From contig CM056875.1 of assembly GCA_029876055.1 (NCBI GenBank), forward strand, positions 9,077,001-9,141,000: a DNA stretch of 64,000 bases. Reading direction: 5' to 3'. Below are positions 34,918 through 47,486 of the stretch, piece by piece. The stretch is from Madurella fahalii (Eukaryota; Ascomycota; Sordariomycetes; Sordariales). Below the pieces are notes generated by a model. It saw nothing but the letters and a program-made list of their open reading frames with translations. It did no database searches and was not told where the DNA came from. A program made the position numbers and the translations under genes. Numbering within the stretch: position 1 is the stretch's first letter; each line of letters begins with the position of its first letter.

Positions 34918-36048
34918 CTGTCAGCCTAACACACATACCAAGCCTCCGTCAGTGAGACTCATGTTGCTCACGAACCTGGAATATGTCCCTCGCCCGCGAT
35001 TGTCCAGTCATTCCTTGCTAAGAGACCACAGTAGTACCAGACTACTAACTGTATTGCTGAGGACATACAGCAATCTGCGGCTTGCATCCTACGGCAACGT
35101 CAAATGGAGTGAATCAATAAAGAATACTCGGTATGAAAGAGCCAAGGAAGGGGGGAAAACGGTATTGAGGTGATGTCCGTGATAATTAAAGATATACGGG
35201 CGTACTGAAACGAGATATTGCTGTTGCCAGCCCATAGGAGTCCAGGAGAAATGAACAGTAAGTTATGGCTACGATCCGTTGTTCATCTGTACAGCATCGT
35301 GGCCTCTGTAATCAACCAAATCTTCCCGCCTCGGCACATAACAATTCGGTAGATAATCTCCATCAGGCGTCTTCCTCCTTTGAATCTCTGCCGCCACCTT
35401 ACACATCTAAGTTCTCCGCATCCTTATAGGAGGGAGTAGCTTTTTAGGACAGCTTTTTTGTTTGTGTCTTGTGTTGTCCTGTGAAGGATTAACATGTGTC
35501 GCTGCAGGTGATTAAGACACATAGGACCCACCCGCCACAGACACGGAAGAAAGATTGATATACACGAATACGACCTCCCCGTAATTACATTCCGCTATCG
35601 GCATTGTTAGAGGACGATCCAGCCGTTGTCTGTTTGCATTGCCATCCTTAATCGCCTACTCTCCATCCCAGACACCTATTTGAACGCCATGGCCAGACAT
35701 TGATTGCCTAGCGCGGGGAGGGGGTGTCTTTGGTCATGATGTTGCCATACCCTGACCGTATCGCCCAACACTTGCAATGGCACTTCTCCTGGTAACATAA
35801 TCGCGCCCAGCTAAAAACCATAACAGCCTACGTAGATCATAATGTCATCAGCATTTCGGAATTGCCAGCGCTAGGCTATACGGCTCGGTAATGACAGATA
35901 CCCCTTTTTCTCTTGCTAGGTACCTGGTGCGGATAGGCTAGAGCCGAATATCAGTCGGGGTAGCGAACAGTGTTATACAGACATGCAAATAATTGCCCAA
36001 CACATTCCTAATATGACAATCCGCCATGTGAAATATCCGAAATCCCTT
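34918..36048. other. Intergenic, no gene seen
   Basis: About 1.1 kb without coding signal. It lies between the OSBP relic and the 3' end of the large oxygenase-like gene. Confidence 0.5.
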
Positions 36049-39000
36049 TCACTCTTCAGCCCTCCTCTTCACACCTGCAACAAGGTTCCCAGGCCACACC
36101 GCATTTCCAGGATTTACTCTGGGTTCAAACACCGCCGGGGGCGCACGCTGCACCTGAACCTGAGGACCCTGGTTGAAACGAAGATGGCGTATGCTCGTAA
36201 TCTTCTCATAGTTTGCCCCAAGAAGCATCTTTAGCTTGTCCTGGTCAAATTTACTGAACTCGTCCCAAGCCTGAGCGAACCGATCTGTCCACTCCTTTTT
36301 AGCCTTGGCGCCTGTATTAAGAGTCTTCTTGACGACGAGCGTCCAGCGGTTCCCCCGGCCCTCTGAGTGGTGCGAGCAGCCGAATTTCGATGTCGACGAG
36401 TAGCCCAACAGGTCTTCCAGATGCTTGCGCCTTTTCTTGAGGGCAGAGAAGTGCCATACTCTCTCGCCCGACGCCAGGAAGCGGTTCAGGTCCCCGCAGT
36501 CTGAACAACCGCAGTGTACGGGGCCCAGGCCGCTGTAGTCGGCCGCACCGCTAGGCTCCATCCCCACTTTCTTCTCGAGGTATGCCTCGAGAATGGCGCA
36601 CGCAAGCTCTTGATAACGCGGCGTGGAAAAGGGAACGTTGGCCGCGTCAAGGGTGTATATCAGCTCGCGGACGAAGGGTATCCAGAGGTAGTGGAATTCT
36701 ACAGGGGGGACATCAACAGTCTTGGCGGCGAGTTTGAGCGAGAAGAGTCTTGCTAGGTCATCCCAGTTGAACTGGATGCAGCGGGCTAGACACTCAGCCA
36801 AAAGGCTGGCGCTGATGAACATCTCAGGGTTTGTGTGTGGCCCATCCCGGGCAAGAACCTGAAATTCGCGATGGTCCCAATCACGGGTCTTTGAAGCGTT
36901 ATATGACGCCTCTGTGCCCTCCTTGGTGCGAAGATTGGCGACGTCCATGGCATCCAGCACAGACTTGAGCAGCAGCTTACAGAGCTCAAGTGTCACAGTC
37001 TTGTCGAAGAAGCCTTCGTTTGCGAAGTAGATGATTCGCATCAGAGCATCTAGGGCAAATGGGGTTAGCGGCGCCTGCTGTTGTATCACGGGGACCAGGC
37101 TATATGTGAGGTTAGCCTACTCTGACGAATTAAGACTCGGAAGTGCTTGTCTTGCCTTGTTTTCAGATGTTCGATATCGTGATATTCCTTCACCATGGTT
37201 ACAATTGCGCCCCCACTCGCAGATACAACGTTCCGGCACAAACAAGCCTCTAGAGCCACAGGAACAACTTCATTGGCTGCCCACTCCCCGATCTGAGGGT
37301 TGTAAGTAGACTCTCCCGGCAGCCCGAGCACCGTCAACAGCTACATGCGATCCGTCACCGGACGAAGGGAAAGATTCTGAAGCAGACTAGGCAGCATTAG
37401 AAACAAGCTGATTATATACCGAATAAACACGTACCTATCTTTGACTTGGCTAAAGTCAAAAGAGTCTTTGGATGTTGCCTCCTTCACGAGAACAAAGAGC
37501 TGTGCCCCAATTTTGGTCTTGAACCAATCCACTGCCTTGCAAAACAGCTCATATTCCCGATGACTCAAGAGAGTTGCTATGAATTGCAGTGCTATCTTGA
37601 CGTTAAAAATGGGATCGGGACGGTTAAGCTCGGTGTACGGGAGAAGACGACCCAGAACTCTGTCCGGTTCCCACGCAAGGTGTGCAAGGTGTCGGACCAT
37701 CTGCATGGCCGCATCATGGGTCTCCGAGTCGGAGCATTTCGCAAGATACTGGGGCAAAAGGCTCTGTGCATCAGTTTTGGTAATCCCTTTAGCGAGAAAC
37801 CGGTCGACAGCGTCATTGGGAACCAGGACGGCGATCTATGTCAGATGGTCAGATGAAGGTCCGTAGCTGGAGGTGGGAGAGTTGAAGGGAAACGAACCGT
37901 CAGCCGATACCAGTGCGTCGCCGAAACTCCCTTAAGATACTAACGATTAGCTCGGCTCAAAGCAAGACATAAACTCGGCTTCACACTTGCCTCGTTGCCT
38001 GTGTAGCCCGAATAGTCCGTCTCTTCGCGTTCGGCCTTCTTGAATGGGTCCTCGTAATCCTGAATCAACCACTCTTCCAACTCGCCCTCGTTGAGCCTCA
38101 GGCCCTGGCGCAGGGTGCGTCCATCAGCGGCGACGAGACGCTTGATCGAGATTTGGCTCTCGATAATGTCGACGAATGGATGCCAGTCGTCGTCCTTTTC
38201 TTCGCCCCTGTCAATATCACGGCCGCCATTGTAGTAATCGGCGTCCTCATCCTCGTCCTCGTCCTCGTCCTCGTCCTCATCGTCTGGGTCATCGTATCCC
38301 CAGCCTCTGCTGCTGTAGTCGTACGGGTCATCATACATCTCGTCGCACCCTCCCTGGACCTCTTTCTCCAACAGACCGAAAAACAAGGAGACGTTCTGTT
38401 TGTCGCACGCGTCTTTTAGATATTGCATCCGGTAGAGATCGGCACCCTTCAATGCGTTGAGCGAGAGATTGGACTCGGTGTAGGTGTGATCTAGCAGATA
38501 GTACAGGTGATCAGTTTCGCTATCGTCACCGTCGCGACCTCGAGAATCGAGCCATGCACTCAAGGCTCTTTGTACACCATCCAGTCCTGGTGCATGGAGT
38601 TCGGTGTTGAGTGCGGCGGACGGGCGGCCAAGGGATTGCGAGATGGCGAGATTGTACGTCAGGATCCAGCGGATACCGGAAGTCACGGGCAAGACTTCAT
38701 GGGAGACATCCAAGAACCAGCACGCCATAGATGCCTGTGTCTCTGAGGTTCTGAAGACCTTTGTGACATCGCGGTGCTTCAACACGAGATCGCCACCTTT
38801 GTGCTTTGAGGGAAGGCAGATGATAAGAGTTCCGAACATTCCTGGAATTTTCTCGGTACTATGCCCATTTGTTAACATCCGAAAACACAGGGGGCCCACG
38901 CCGGCACATACTCAGTGTGGGCTTTGAACATGGCGCCCTTCCCGTAAATCAACATCTTGTACAGTTCGGCCCTCACAGGCGCTGTGATGCCCAGCTGCTG

Positions 39001-39348
39001 GGCGACCCACTCGCTGGCGCCGTTAATCGTCGACTCCCATTGCGGGCTGAGATTCAGTTGAGAAGCATCCAACTCCCACGTGTTGCGGACCGATGTATCA
39101 ACAAACGTCTCGCTGCCCTTGCCGTAGGGGGCTCGGCGGGCCTTTTCAATCAGCTGTCGCGCCGCGGTTTTCTGCAGGGGAAAGCCTGCAATATTGCCGA
39201 CATCTTGAACAGAAATTGGCTTGATGCTCGTCACACTGAGTTTGCTGAAAGCTGCAAAGCTCCCGACAGCTTTGATCGCATCCAACGCCTCGCACAGTCC
39301 CTCCCTGATGATATTGTCGGCAGGGCCGGTCGATGCGTGGTCATCCAT
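36049..39348 (-). pseudogene. Large 2OG-Fe(II) oxygenase-like protein, single internal TAG
   Basis: Five exons: 39348-38912, 38858-37991, 37835-37435, 37386-37156 and 37099-36049. The total is 996 codons with all phases consistent, predicting 995 residues. The N-terminal third is a prolyl-4-hydroxylase-type 2OG-Fe(II) domain: MLIYGKGAMFKAHTD with His144 and Asp146, FGTLIICLPSKHKGGDLVL, His199 in DVSHEV and Arg209, completing the HxD...H iron triad and a 2OG-binding arginine. An acidic Asp-Glu run of about 16 residues follows near residue 350, then a long helical region of unknown function and a basic C-terminus. Introns 2 (37990-37836) and 4 (37155-37100) have GC donors (AG/GCAAGT and AG/GCAAGA). 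Codon 584 is TAG (37341-37343) in an otherwise open frame. It may be a very young null allele, a sequencing error or a readthrough case. Biological substrate unknown. Confidence 0.78.
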
Positions 39349-41405
39349 GCTGAAAGTTACTGAGTGGAGTCGGAATGTGTCGGGAGGTGGTGAAGGTGGG
39401 ATCCAGCGGAAACACGCCGGTACCTTATCCAGACGTGAAAACCGAAAAGTCGAGATTGACTCGATCCCATCTTTCGCTCAATCAAGCAAGAAGCTGCATG
39501 TGTACCCCGCGACGCGAGACGGCAAAGACGCGTCTGAGGTCGCGTGCACGGCCCAAGTGGGTCCGGACTAGGTGTTTCTTTTGTTGACAGTCTGGCCTGG
39601 CAGGCATTGCCAATGACGTTCTGGAATCTTCCACAGAGTTCGAGAGCGTCATCAGTGTTTCACCTTCCAGCCTTTTAAGCACAGGGAGTAATCCTAGAAG
39701 CAGATTAGGCTTTGTTTGCAACGGATACCTAAGAACGAAATCTGAATTTCCAACTAACGAAGGTCTATGCTGGGCTGCGGTTAGACTGATCAAGCAAAAT
39801 GGATGAGCTGGTAGTTTCCCTCTTCGCCAAAGAGAACTTTGGAGACAGTTCCGTCATGCACAAGGCCGATGTTGATCTAATTGCTGAGGTGTTACCCTTG
39901 ACGTTGAAGCCCCGCGGGTCAAACCACCTGTTCCTTGGATCTCCCATCCTTTAGGTTGAGGTGTATTGTAGACACAGTGGAAGCACCCTGGATATCCCGA
40001 AAGATGTTGAACTGGTTATCTCCGGTCCTCCACTCGAGATGCCAGTTCAGTAGCTCGCCTACCAGTCATTGCTACCGTTAGCCCGCAAAACGATCCCGGT
40101 CACGCTCTTGAGGTTTTCGGTGAGAGCCTCGCTAGGTCGTCTTGTGATCGAGGATGTGACCAATATCCATCTAGTGCGCTTGGTCATCAATTCTGCGGCT
40201 GAGGGTCCAAACATACTTGGTATAGTTGATGATGTTGATTGTACTACCGATAGTTTTTTTGCAGGTAATATTGAAGGGATCATCTGAGCGACGAAGGCTC
40301 TTTGGTACATGGCACTCTTTCGGAACCTGATAGAAGAATGTTGGAGGGTTGTTTGCGCACTGTTGTGAACGAGGGAAATTGCGACCTTTAATCCCCAACT
40401 TGACATTGAACACCAGCTCCAATTCGGCTCAGAACTACGACTGTCGAGGTTGGACACCCATCTCCTCTTCATTAAGGCGCTCTTTTAACAGCCGAATGTG
40501 TCACGCGTACAGGAGCTCAGCAGAGGGCGTGGGAAGTGCATGGAATGGTTGAAGTCTCTGAAGATCTATCTACTGCAGTAGGAGACTGAAGGACTGGCTT
40601 ACAACAAAGGAAAATGGTCTGGGCGAGCTCACGTGATGAGCTTCTGGGCTCGGCGGTGAGAGCCGAGCTCCACAAGTACGGTTTCTGGGTTTCCAGCGCG
40701 ACAGAATGTCTGCAGTCAAGAGTCTGGATTACATCAGTCCCTCACTCATACAATTACCGGTCCTAACAAGTAACCCCCTGCAATACTAAGCTATAGCCCG
40801 AGGGTAGGTTTCCAATCGAGAATTCCGTGAACAAGCCTAGAATGCTCTTTTTAGGTCGGAGTAAGGGATAGGGCTATCTAGTCCCGTCAATAGCGAACAA
40901 GGGCTGTTGACTCCTTTGAGTTTGCAGCCAGGTTCCCCCTACATTGCATTTCCACCACAGTCCATTCCGGGCAAACCACATCCAGTCCTGCCGATAAGAT
41001 GTACTATAAACACTGCAGCTCCCGCATGACTCTGCCCGTACCAAGGCAAGCCGGACTACAGTGAAGCACCGTCGAGAAGCGCCAGGTAGGCAGCCTGTCG
41101 GCTATTGATGGCCATGTAATGTAGCCGATCCTACGCGCATTTATATCACCTGGTGTGCCTCTTCAGGACATGTGTCTTAAGCACCTCAAGAGGTTCGCAG
41201 ACGCAGTCAAATTGCCTCCCAAGTTGGAGACGGTTTCCCAGTTTGCCAGATTGACGGAGCTGCAATTTCGCGACGTCGCCGCGTTTCGCTCCCCCACCTC
41301 TCATGATCGAAGACGGCCAATCGACAACAAAACATAATCAACAGCCTACCTTGCATGCCCTTCCTATCTTATGCGTAAGACAACAGGCTCCAGCATTGCA
41401 GGTTC
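39349..41405. other. Intergenic with an unidentified gene relic
   Basis: On the minus strand between about 40450 and 39930 there are coding-like runs in changing frames (LKSVTGIVLRANGSNDW, then GDNQFNIFRDIQGASTVSTI and LNLKDGRS). They look like one decayed protein but I cannot name the family. The rest (40560-41400) shows nothing. Confidence 0.3.
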
Positions 41406-42333
41406 ATGACGGCAGACGGGGGCTTCGTCTACCGTCTCTGGCTAAACATGATTCACGGTAACATGGACTCGGTCAAGCTCCTCTACCGCCGTCTCAAAGA
41501 GGACGGTCACGAGTGGGCTTATCGTAACTCGCATAATTCCATCCTGTCGTTGCTCTTCTCTCTGTCCGATGCGGTCTATCATAGCTCGATAACATCTATA
41601 GACTCTTCCGGCCCTATCAGTCTCCGGGAGGGCTACCACCTAGTGTTAAGGACATCGTCAGCCATGTTATCTCATTAGGTATGGGATATAGACTCCACAT
41701 AGCGATACGACCCTTCATCAACACTGCTGATGTAACAAGCCTCTACATGACGAGGAGAGCTAGGACGCTGGCTTGACACCTGTAGCCTTGGTCTGCCAGC
41801 GCTTGACCAATCCAATGTGGCATCTTATACTCCTCAAACTGTCAGAGAAGGGAGCTGATCCTTCCTGGGCTCGGGCAAAGCTGAGGAGACATCCTTGCTT
41901 ATGGCAGTGTGGGATAATTGGAATTCAAGGAGTGACGATGATCCTGGAATTCGGCGCCGATCCCAATAAGGGCTCGCCAACGACAACGTCTTTGGAGGAA
42001 GTAATAATCATCGAGTTGTTGGAAAGTGTCTTGAACTTCTCGATGGCCATAAACCTTCTCGATACAGGCGTCAGCCGCTTTCTTCTCAGATAGAGAAACC
42101 CTGTAAGGAGAATTCTGCAACATTCGATGTCCCCGCAGGGGCTGGGAGAACTCGACTCTTCGCATCGTATGCTTCTTATATGTTGCAAGCTTTATGAACG
42201 GCCTAATTACGCCGAACATATTGCGGCCGAGGTGAAGGAGATGCTGGATATACTTCAGCGGCCGGGTAAACGTTTCAACGACCTCATCGCCCCGGCTACA
42301 GCTTCACACGCCGCGAAGTATTCAAGTATATGA
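41406..42333 (+). pseudogene. Ankyrin-repeat protein relic
   Basis: Three plus-strand open pieces follow each other with stops or shifts between them. The first (41406-41678) reads NMIHGNMDSVKLLYRRLK; the second (41773-42093) contains GVTMILEFGADPNKGSPTTT, a clear ankyrin helix-turn-helix signature, and AINLLDTGVSRFLL; the third (42127-42333) is helical. Spacing suits a fungal ankyrin-repeat protein, possibly with an N-terminal F-box region that I cannot confirm. Decayed, function unknown. Confidence 0.5.
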
Positions 42334-44472
42334 TATCAGCGGTCCCTCAAAAGTCAGTGACGTATTTTTTATCCGTAATCCTTCAGTTCAGATTATCATT
42401 GTATAACTGGGTGCACTCCAGCTAGATATACTTAAAGACTCTGGTAACGGAGTATCGTATCAGTACACTGCCTACATCCTTCCATGCTCTCGACTCTACG
42501 CCACTCAAGTGTCTGCCATCGCCAACGCATATGTCTACGCTAAAACGTAGGCCTGGCCGAGGACGAAGACTCGTCAGGGAAGCCGTAGGTGGTGCCGCCC
42601 CACAGCGTTTTGATGTCTTGGCCTGGACTCGAGAGAGCGGATTGCATCACGGTTCGATTGTGGCCCCAGGCTTTGCCGCACTCTCGCATATATCGCCGCT
42701 TCATCCCACCCCGCTAAGCTCCCACATGGGCTGGACACAACCCTTGCTCTGCACACCCACGCCCGCGCCCGATCCCACCGCATAGACCAAGAAAACTATG
42801 CTACACACGTACATGCCTTGCGTAATCCGAGTCGTTGCTCTCGTTGCCGGAACGGTGAGTACCCTAGCATAGCAAACCCCTCTCCCGACACTCTATAGCA
42901 AGGGTCGCTAACGATTACTGCTATATTCAAATTACTAGAACGAAACCATATTAATCATCGGATTCGGCGGATGTTTTGCTGTCCCTGCGGTCGGTTTGGA
43001 AGAGGTTTTTCATAGCACGGGGGAAGGGGGGTTGAGAAGTGGGTGATAGAAATATGCTGAAGAGGGATCTTGTAGGGAAACGCGGACCGGCGGCGCCGGG
43101 TTGAGGTAGAGGGGAACTGACATTGAAATCTCACTCGCCGCATCCTCCCAGAGCATCTATCAGCCTGTACGCCGCTCTCAAGCAGAAGGCGCAGCCTTGA
43201 GCAAAGTAGATGTCCGCTTCCGCTTTGATGATACAGGTATTGACTCGAAGCCTTGTTCAGCCCTTCTCTGTGAGTTGCTGGAGAATTCGGGATATCTGTG
43301 GTTCATCCTGAACGGCCAGCGTCATATTGGCAGACGCCCTTGAAGTTTGATGTTCGGAAGCCGTGATCTACATGTTCTTAACGGCATCAGAAGCTGCCCT
43401 TGATGTATGGGTTTGATGGGAGCATATCTTTATTAAGATCTCTCCGATTTCCACAGAGTTGCAATACATTACAGCGGCTTGGTTGATTTGGTCGTGTTCA
43501 CATGCAGTAACATTTTAACCCAGTATTTCAGGACTAGGTTATCAACATGCAGTCCGGCGCCCGGATTGAGAGGTTGCAGGAGGAATGGTTGGGAAAATAT
43601 CTCGACCAATTTTACCCAACTTAGGCTTTCCTTGAACTACTGCGAGGTGAACCCAACTTCAGAATCGAGCTATAAAAACCATTATTGTAACCGTAATAAC
43701 TCGAAATTGTTGTAGAGCACTATACATTAGGCATTCCTTTAAGTACCTATATTAAGCTAAAATAGCCTAGCGTCCTAATTGCCTGCTGTTTTACTCCGTA
43801 GGGCTCAAGCCTCCGCAGAGTCCACCCCATGAGTGTCTATCCTCTCTCCTCTTTGGGCAATTTTACGGCAACATTTTGTTCCTGGACTCTCAAATCTTTT
43901 TTCTCACTTCCGGGATGCCGATCACTACCAATCTATAAACATGCCCGCATTTGGTCCCACAGCCATGCGATCGGTTGCAAGTTTATCCCACCACTAGTCA
44001 TTGCGTTGGGAGAATCGTTGGGAGAATGTATGAGTGATGGCAAGATACAACATATGCCGTCACTTGCGGTAGCGGTTGTGGTAATGTATATATATGCTAG
44101 TTCCTGATGATGGCATAGAGTAATTAGCACGTGAAAACTGTCAGGATGAGTGAGAACTCGAAATGCGGATCCGAATAAGTGGAAGGCGTCAGTAATTTTT
44201 CCAGTACATCGCTTTCTATACCCCAACACCTAGCCTAGGATGTTTAGGCGGTAAGATCGGAATCGTAGTATTTCTGGCTGATAGAGCCGGACCGGTGGTG
44301 GAACACTTATTGCCACCATTTCAGAATACTAATATAGGTTGTCCAATTTTCTGCCAAGTTGGGCTACCTATACAAATTTACACCCCACGGACGTGTTACC
44401 ACTATTTCTCGGCCGGGCATACAGCACAAAAGGCCCGTTTTCGGTCTGAAAGAACACAGTTACCCAACGGTC
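42334..44472. other. Intergenic, about 2.1 kb, no gene recognised
   Basis: Overlapping short open frames at 42531-42785 and 43829-44229 lack motifs. Nothing is supported. Confidence 0.4.
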
Positions 44473-45469
44473 TCATGGCAATGTGCCATTCATCTGTCCA
44501 AGGGTAATATCTTGAATGATAAACACCATGTTCTGTAGCGTGTCCATCGTGAGTCGATGTTTGGGCTTCTTCCAGCCCAACTCGTATGGAAGACGTTCGT
44601 TTGCTAATTAGTGAGGTTAGCTATACCGGATCCCAACCATTGTCAAAAATCCCTCTCTTGATGGAAACAGGGTTACAGCTCGATAATACATACTGAAGAA
44701 ATACTGAACATGCTTTTTCGGTGTCGAGAGTCTGTCCTTGGGGTTCTTCGCGTCAAGGTTCCACTCGCCGAGGACGAATTGGTAGGCGGCAGTCTCGCCG
44801 TAGATGAAGTGCGCACCGAGCTGTGGGAGCGTGAACTGTGGGTTTGTTGCCGCGGAAGTGATGACACGAGCCGTGCGAGCTCTGCTGGCCATGGCTAGGT
44901 CGATGGTAGGACCTGTGAAGTATTGGAGGGTTTCGTTCCAGATCCCTTCATTGAAGACATCTGCGGGACCAAAATTTGCATCCTGACGGCTGGAGACATG
45001 GATATTATTGGCCTCGGCCCGTGCTAGGAAGAATTGGAGGAAGCAGCACTCACCTCAAGCTGGCATCGTGCTCAAGAATATTGTGGGTTGTCAAGTGACT
45101 CAAGTCAAAGCTGGTGGCGTTTGGATCAGGGTTGGTGGGCCGCGCGAAATCCCAAAGATCGCTGACAACGCTGATGTCCCAGTTCAGAACCGCGCTCAGA
45201 ACGTCGATCGCGATTTGCTTGCTGATGCCTTTGCCATTACGGGGCAAGTGGCCGTGATTGGCAAGAGTGTTGAGCATAGGACAAGGACCTCGGACTGGTT
45301 TTAAACCCGTGTGAGTTAGTTGTGCCTCGGTAGATCACCTATATACCACTACCTTCAGGTATAACTCACCATCATTGGGACCAGGCAGCATCCATTTGCC
45401 CTCGTTGGTGGAGGGGTGAGCTAAAGCTGCCGAAAGCAGCAGGGAAACAGAGAGGTAGATGAGCTTCAT
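44473..45469 (-). CDS. Heme-thiolate peroxidase (chloroperoxidase/peroxygenase family)
   Basis: Exons 45469-45370, 45294-45054, 44989-44694 and 44603-44473 make 256 codons (255 aa); phases 1, 2, 1 agree and all introns are GT-AG (75, 64 and 90 nt). A signal peptide (MKLIYLSVSLLLSAALA) indicates secretion. The heme-thiolate motif GPCPMLNTLANHGHLPRNG gives Cys38 as the axial ligand; the acid-base region is ILEHDASLSRQD with Glu108-His109-Asp110, the arrangement of chloroperoxidase-like short peroxygenases. The C-terminus has GEWNLDAKNPKDRLSTPKK and ERLPYELGW, typical of the family. Members use H2O2 to halogenate or oxyfunctionalise organic substrates. The length fits the short group. The gene seems intact, and the cleaned splice model restores every conserved block. 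Confidence 0.92.
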
Positions 45470-45865
45470 CTGGTCTGTCTAACTTGATGATTTATGAGAG
45501 ACAGTTGTTCAGGGGACAAGTTCTAGCTCGACTAGACGAAGGAAACGATGGACTTTATATACATGTATGAATCCACAAAGCGCTGCCATGGAACGGACCC
45601 TGCCCATCAAGAGTCCCCGAAATAAGGCCTGTATCATCGCTTCATTCTGTCAATGCTGGCAGGAACGATGCCGGAATGCTACTTCGGAAATGGTCCGCGG
45701 GTAGCGTTTGTTCGAGCAAGCCCCGTCAACACATCAGTAGGTACAGCGGGCGGGATTGCAAATTGGATTGCGATAGATTCGATTGGATCGGTAAAGATGG
45801 CAAGAGAACGGCAGTGTGACTTCACCCCGCAATTACCCATTTCTCACATTTCGTTTCGAGTACGT

Positions 45866-46090
45866 ATCCTCGGAATAAACCCGAGGTAGATGCCAAGGTA
45901 GATCTTCGCTGCAATGATTACCGCAGTATGCGTAAACCATGTTGACTCATCCTTGTGTTATTGGTTCCCGAGCATGCAGACCCACTAACCTCGGGAAAAA
46001 CCCGAGGTAACTACAAAGGTAGATATTTGATATTTCATAGCGGTAATTACAGGTAGCCGTTGTCTCATACTAAATGTCACCGGTTCCCGT
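45866..46090. repeat. Imperfect tandem duplication of about 120 bp
   Basis: The two halves share CTCGG-AA-AAACCCGAGGTA, then CAAGGTAGAT or AAAGGTAGAT, TAATTAC or GATTACCGC and GGTTCCCG segments in the same order. They have diverged considerably, so the duplication is old. Confidence 0.6.
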
Positions 46091-47253
46091 ATATCGTATA
46101 TATCTGCTGGCAACAAAGGCAGTGATCTATGCCCAGACTTAAATTTCTGGCGTTAATGGTGCTGTAGCGGTTATACTGGTCTTAAAATTGGTATTGCTTT
46201 GGTAGTGTCCTGAAAGTGGTGTGTCCCACTGGCGAAGGGCGCTTTAAGTCGTTAACGTACCTAAGATAGTCTCATACAATACGCTAGATACGTGAACTAC
46301 GCTCGTGAAGTAGAACTAGAGCATCTACTTATGCTGCTTGTAGGCGAGAAAGACGGTGCAGCATGATTCGGGCAGGCAATGGTATACATCTATGCTGTTA
46401 CGTTATTTTGTCTAGATTCTGAATAGGAACGCTCTCGGGCTCTCACTTTATGGCATATTGGAGAAAAATGCGACTAACAGGATACCGGTAATAGGGTTGC
46501 TAATATTCGAGCCAGGTAAGTTCGGTAAGATTACCCGTTTGGAGCTCCGATGGTCTCCAACAATTCTCAGTGCCCTAAGAAATGAGATCCTTCAATACCG
46601 GCTATACAGCGCTGCCCCGTCCCGGCAGGGCCACGGTACGGGGTAATATGCTATCGCGCTTCGCACTAAACGAAGAGCATTGCCGTAGGCGGTAACTGGG
46701 TAGCTCTAGTATGGGCGCGAGGATAGCCTGAGGGTCATCGAGGTGGATATTATTAGCATTCAGATTTAATACTTAATATCCTAATCCAATGTGTGATATA
46801 AATACTATTCCAATGTATCTCTAGTCGCAAATTCGGTAATTATATTGCACTATTCATTGTGGATAGTATTGAAACACTGAGTACACAACTCTAAAATTGA
46901 TGCTACATTTTTCCCTTTCCTTCTTCGGAACTGAGCAGTTGCCGCCTTAGCCTGAGTTAGACTGGGCTAGGATAAGCGAGGGAGGTCACCGTTCTAGCTA
47001 GCTCGGCTATAGTTACCTCGGTCTGAAATAGCGGTGGAGTTACGAGGATGAGTTCCTAAACCCAGTTTTAGGACACTTAAACTACTACCACTTAGGTGCA
47101 CTTTCCTCAACCCCAGCGACGGAGAAATATACCCCCGAGAGCTAGGGAGCACTGATCCGGGATTATATACTCTACCTCTTATAGTATGTATATACATATA
47201 AGGAGATTTAGTTTCTTGAGGTTGCTAACTACTTGTTCGTTGTCGGTTACAAG

Positions 47254-47486
47254 TGAAATGGTGCAGAAACACATATCTACACCCACATACCTACCAAAAA
47301 CAAGGGGGAGGGCAAAGACGGCCAAATCCTAGACAGACAAGATAGACAAGACAGGCTAGGCGACACCACCACAAATCGGGTCCCTGCAGCCTAAACAAAG
47401 GTCAAAACAACATGTGCAGATAGAGCTCCCTCTGATCAGAGGGAGATCGCTTTGCACGCAAGGAGAGCTCGTCAATTGAGCTTGCA
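47254..47486. repeat. Dispersed 232-bp repeat, copy 2 (inverted)
   Basis: This is the reverse complement of 23327-23558 with few differences, including the same perfect palindrome CTCCCTCTGATCAGAGGGAG at 47426-47445. The flanks are unrelated to those of copy 1. Confidence 0.9.
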
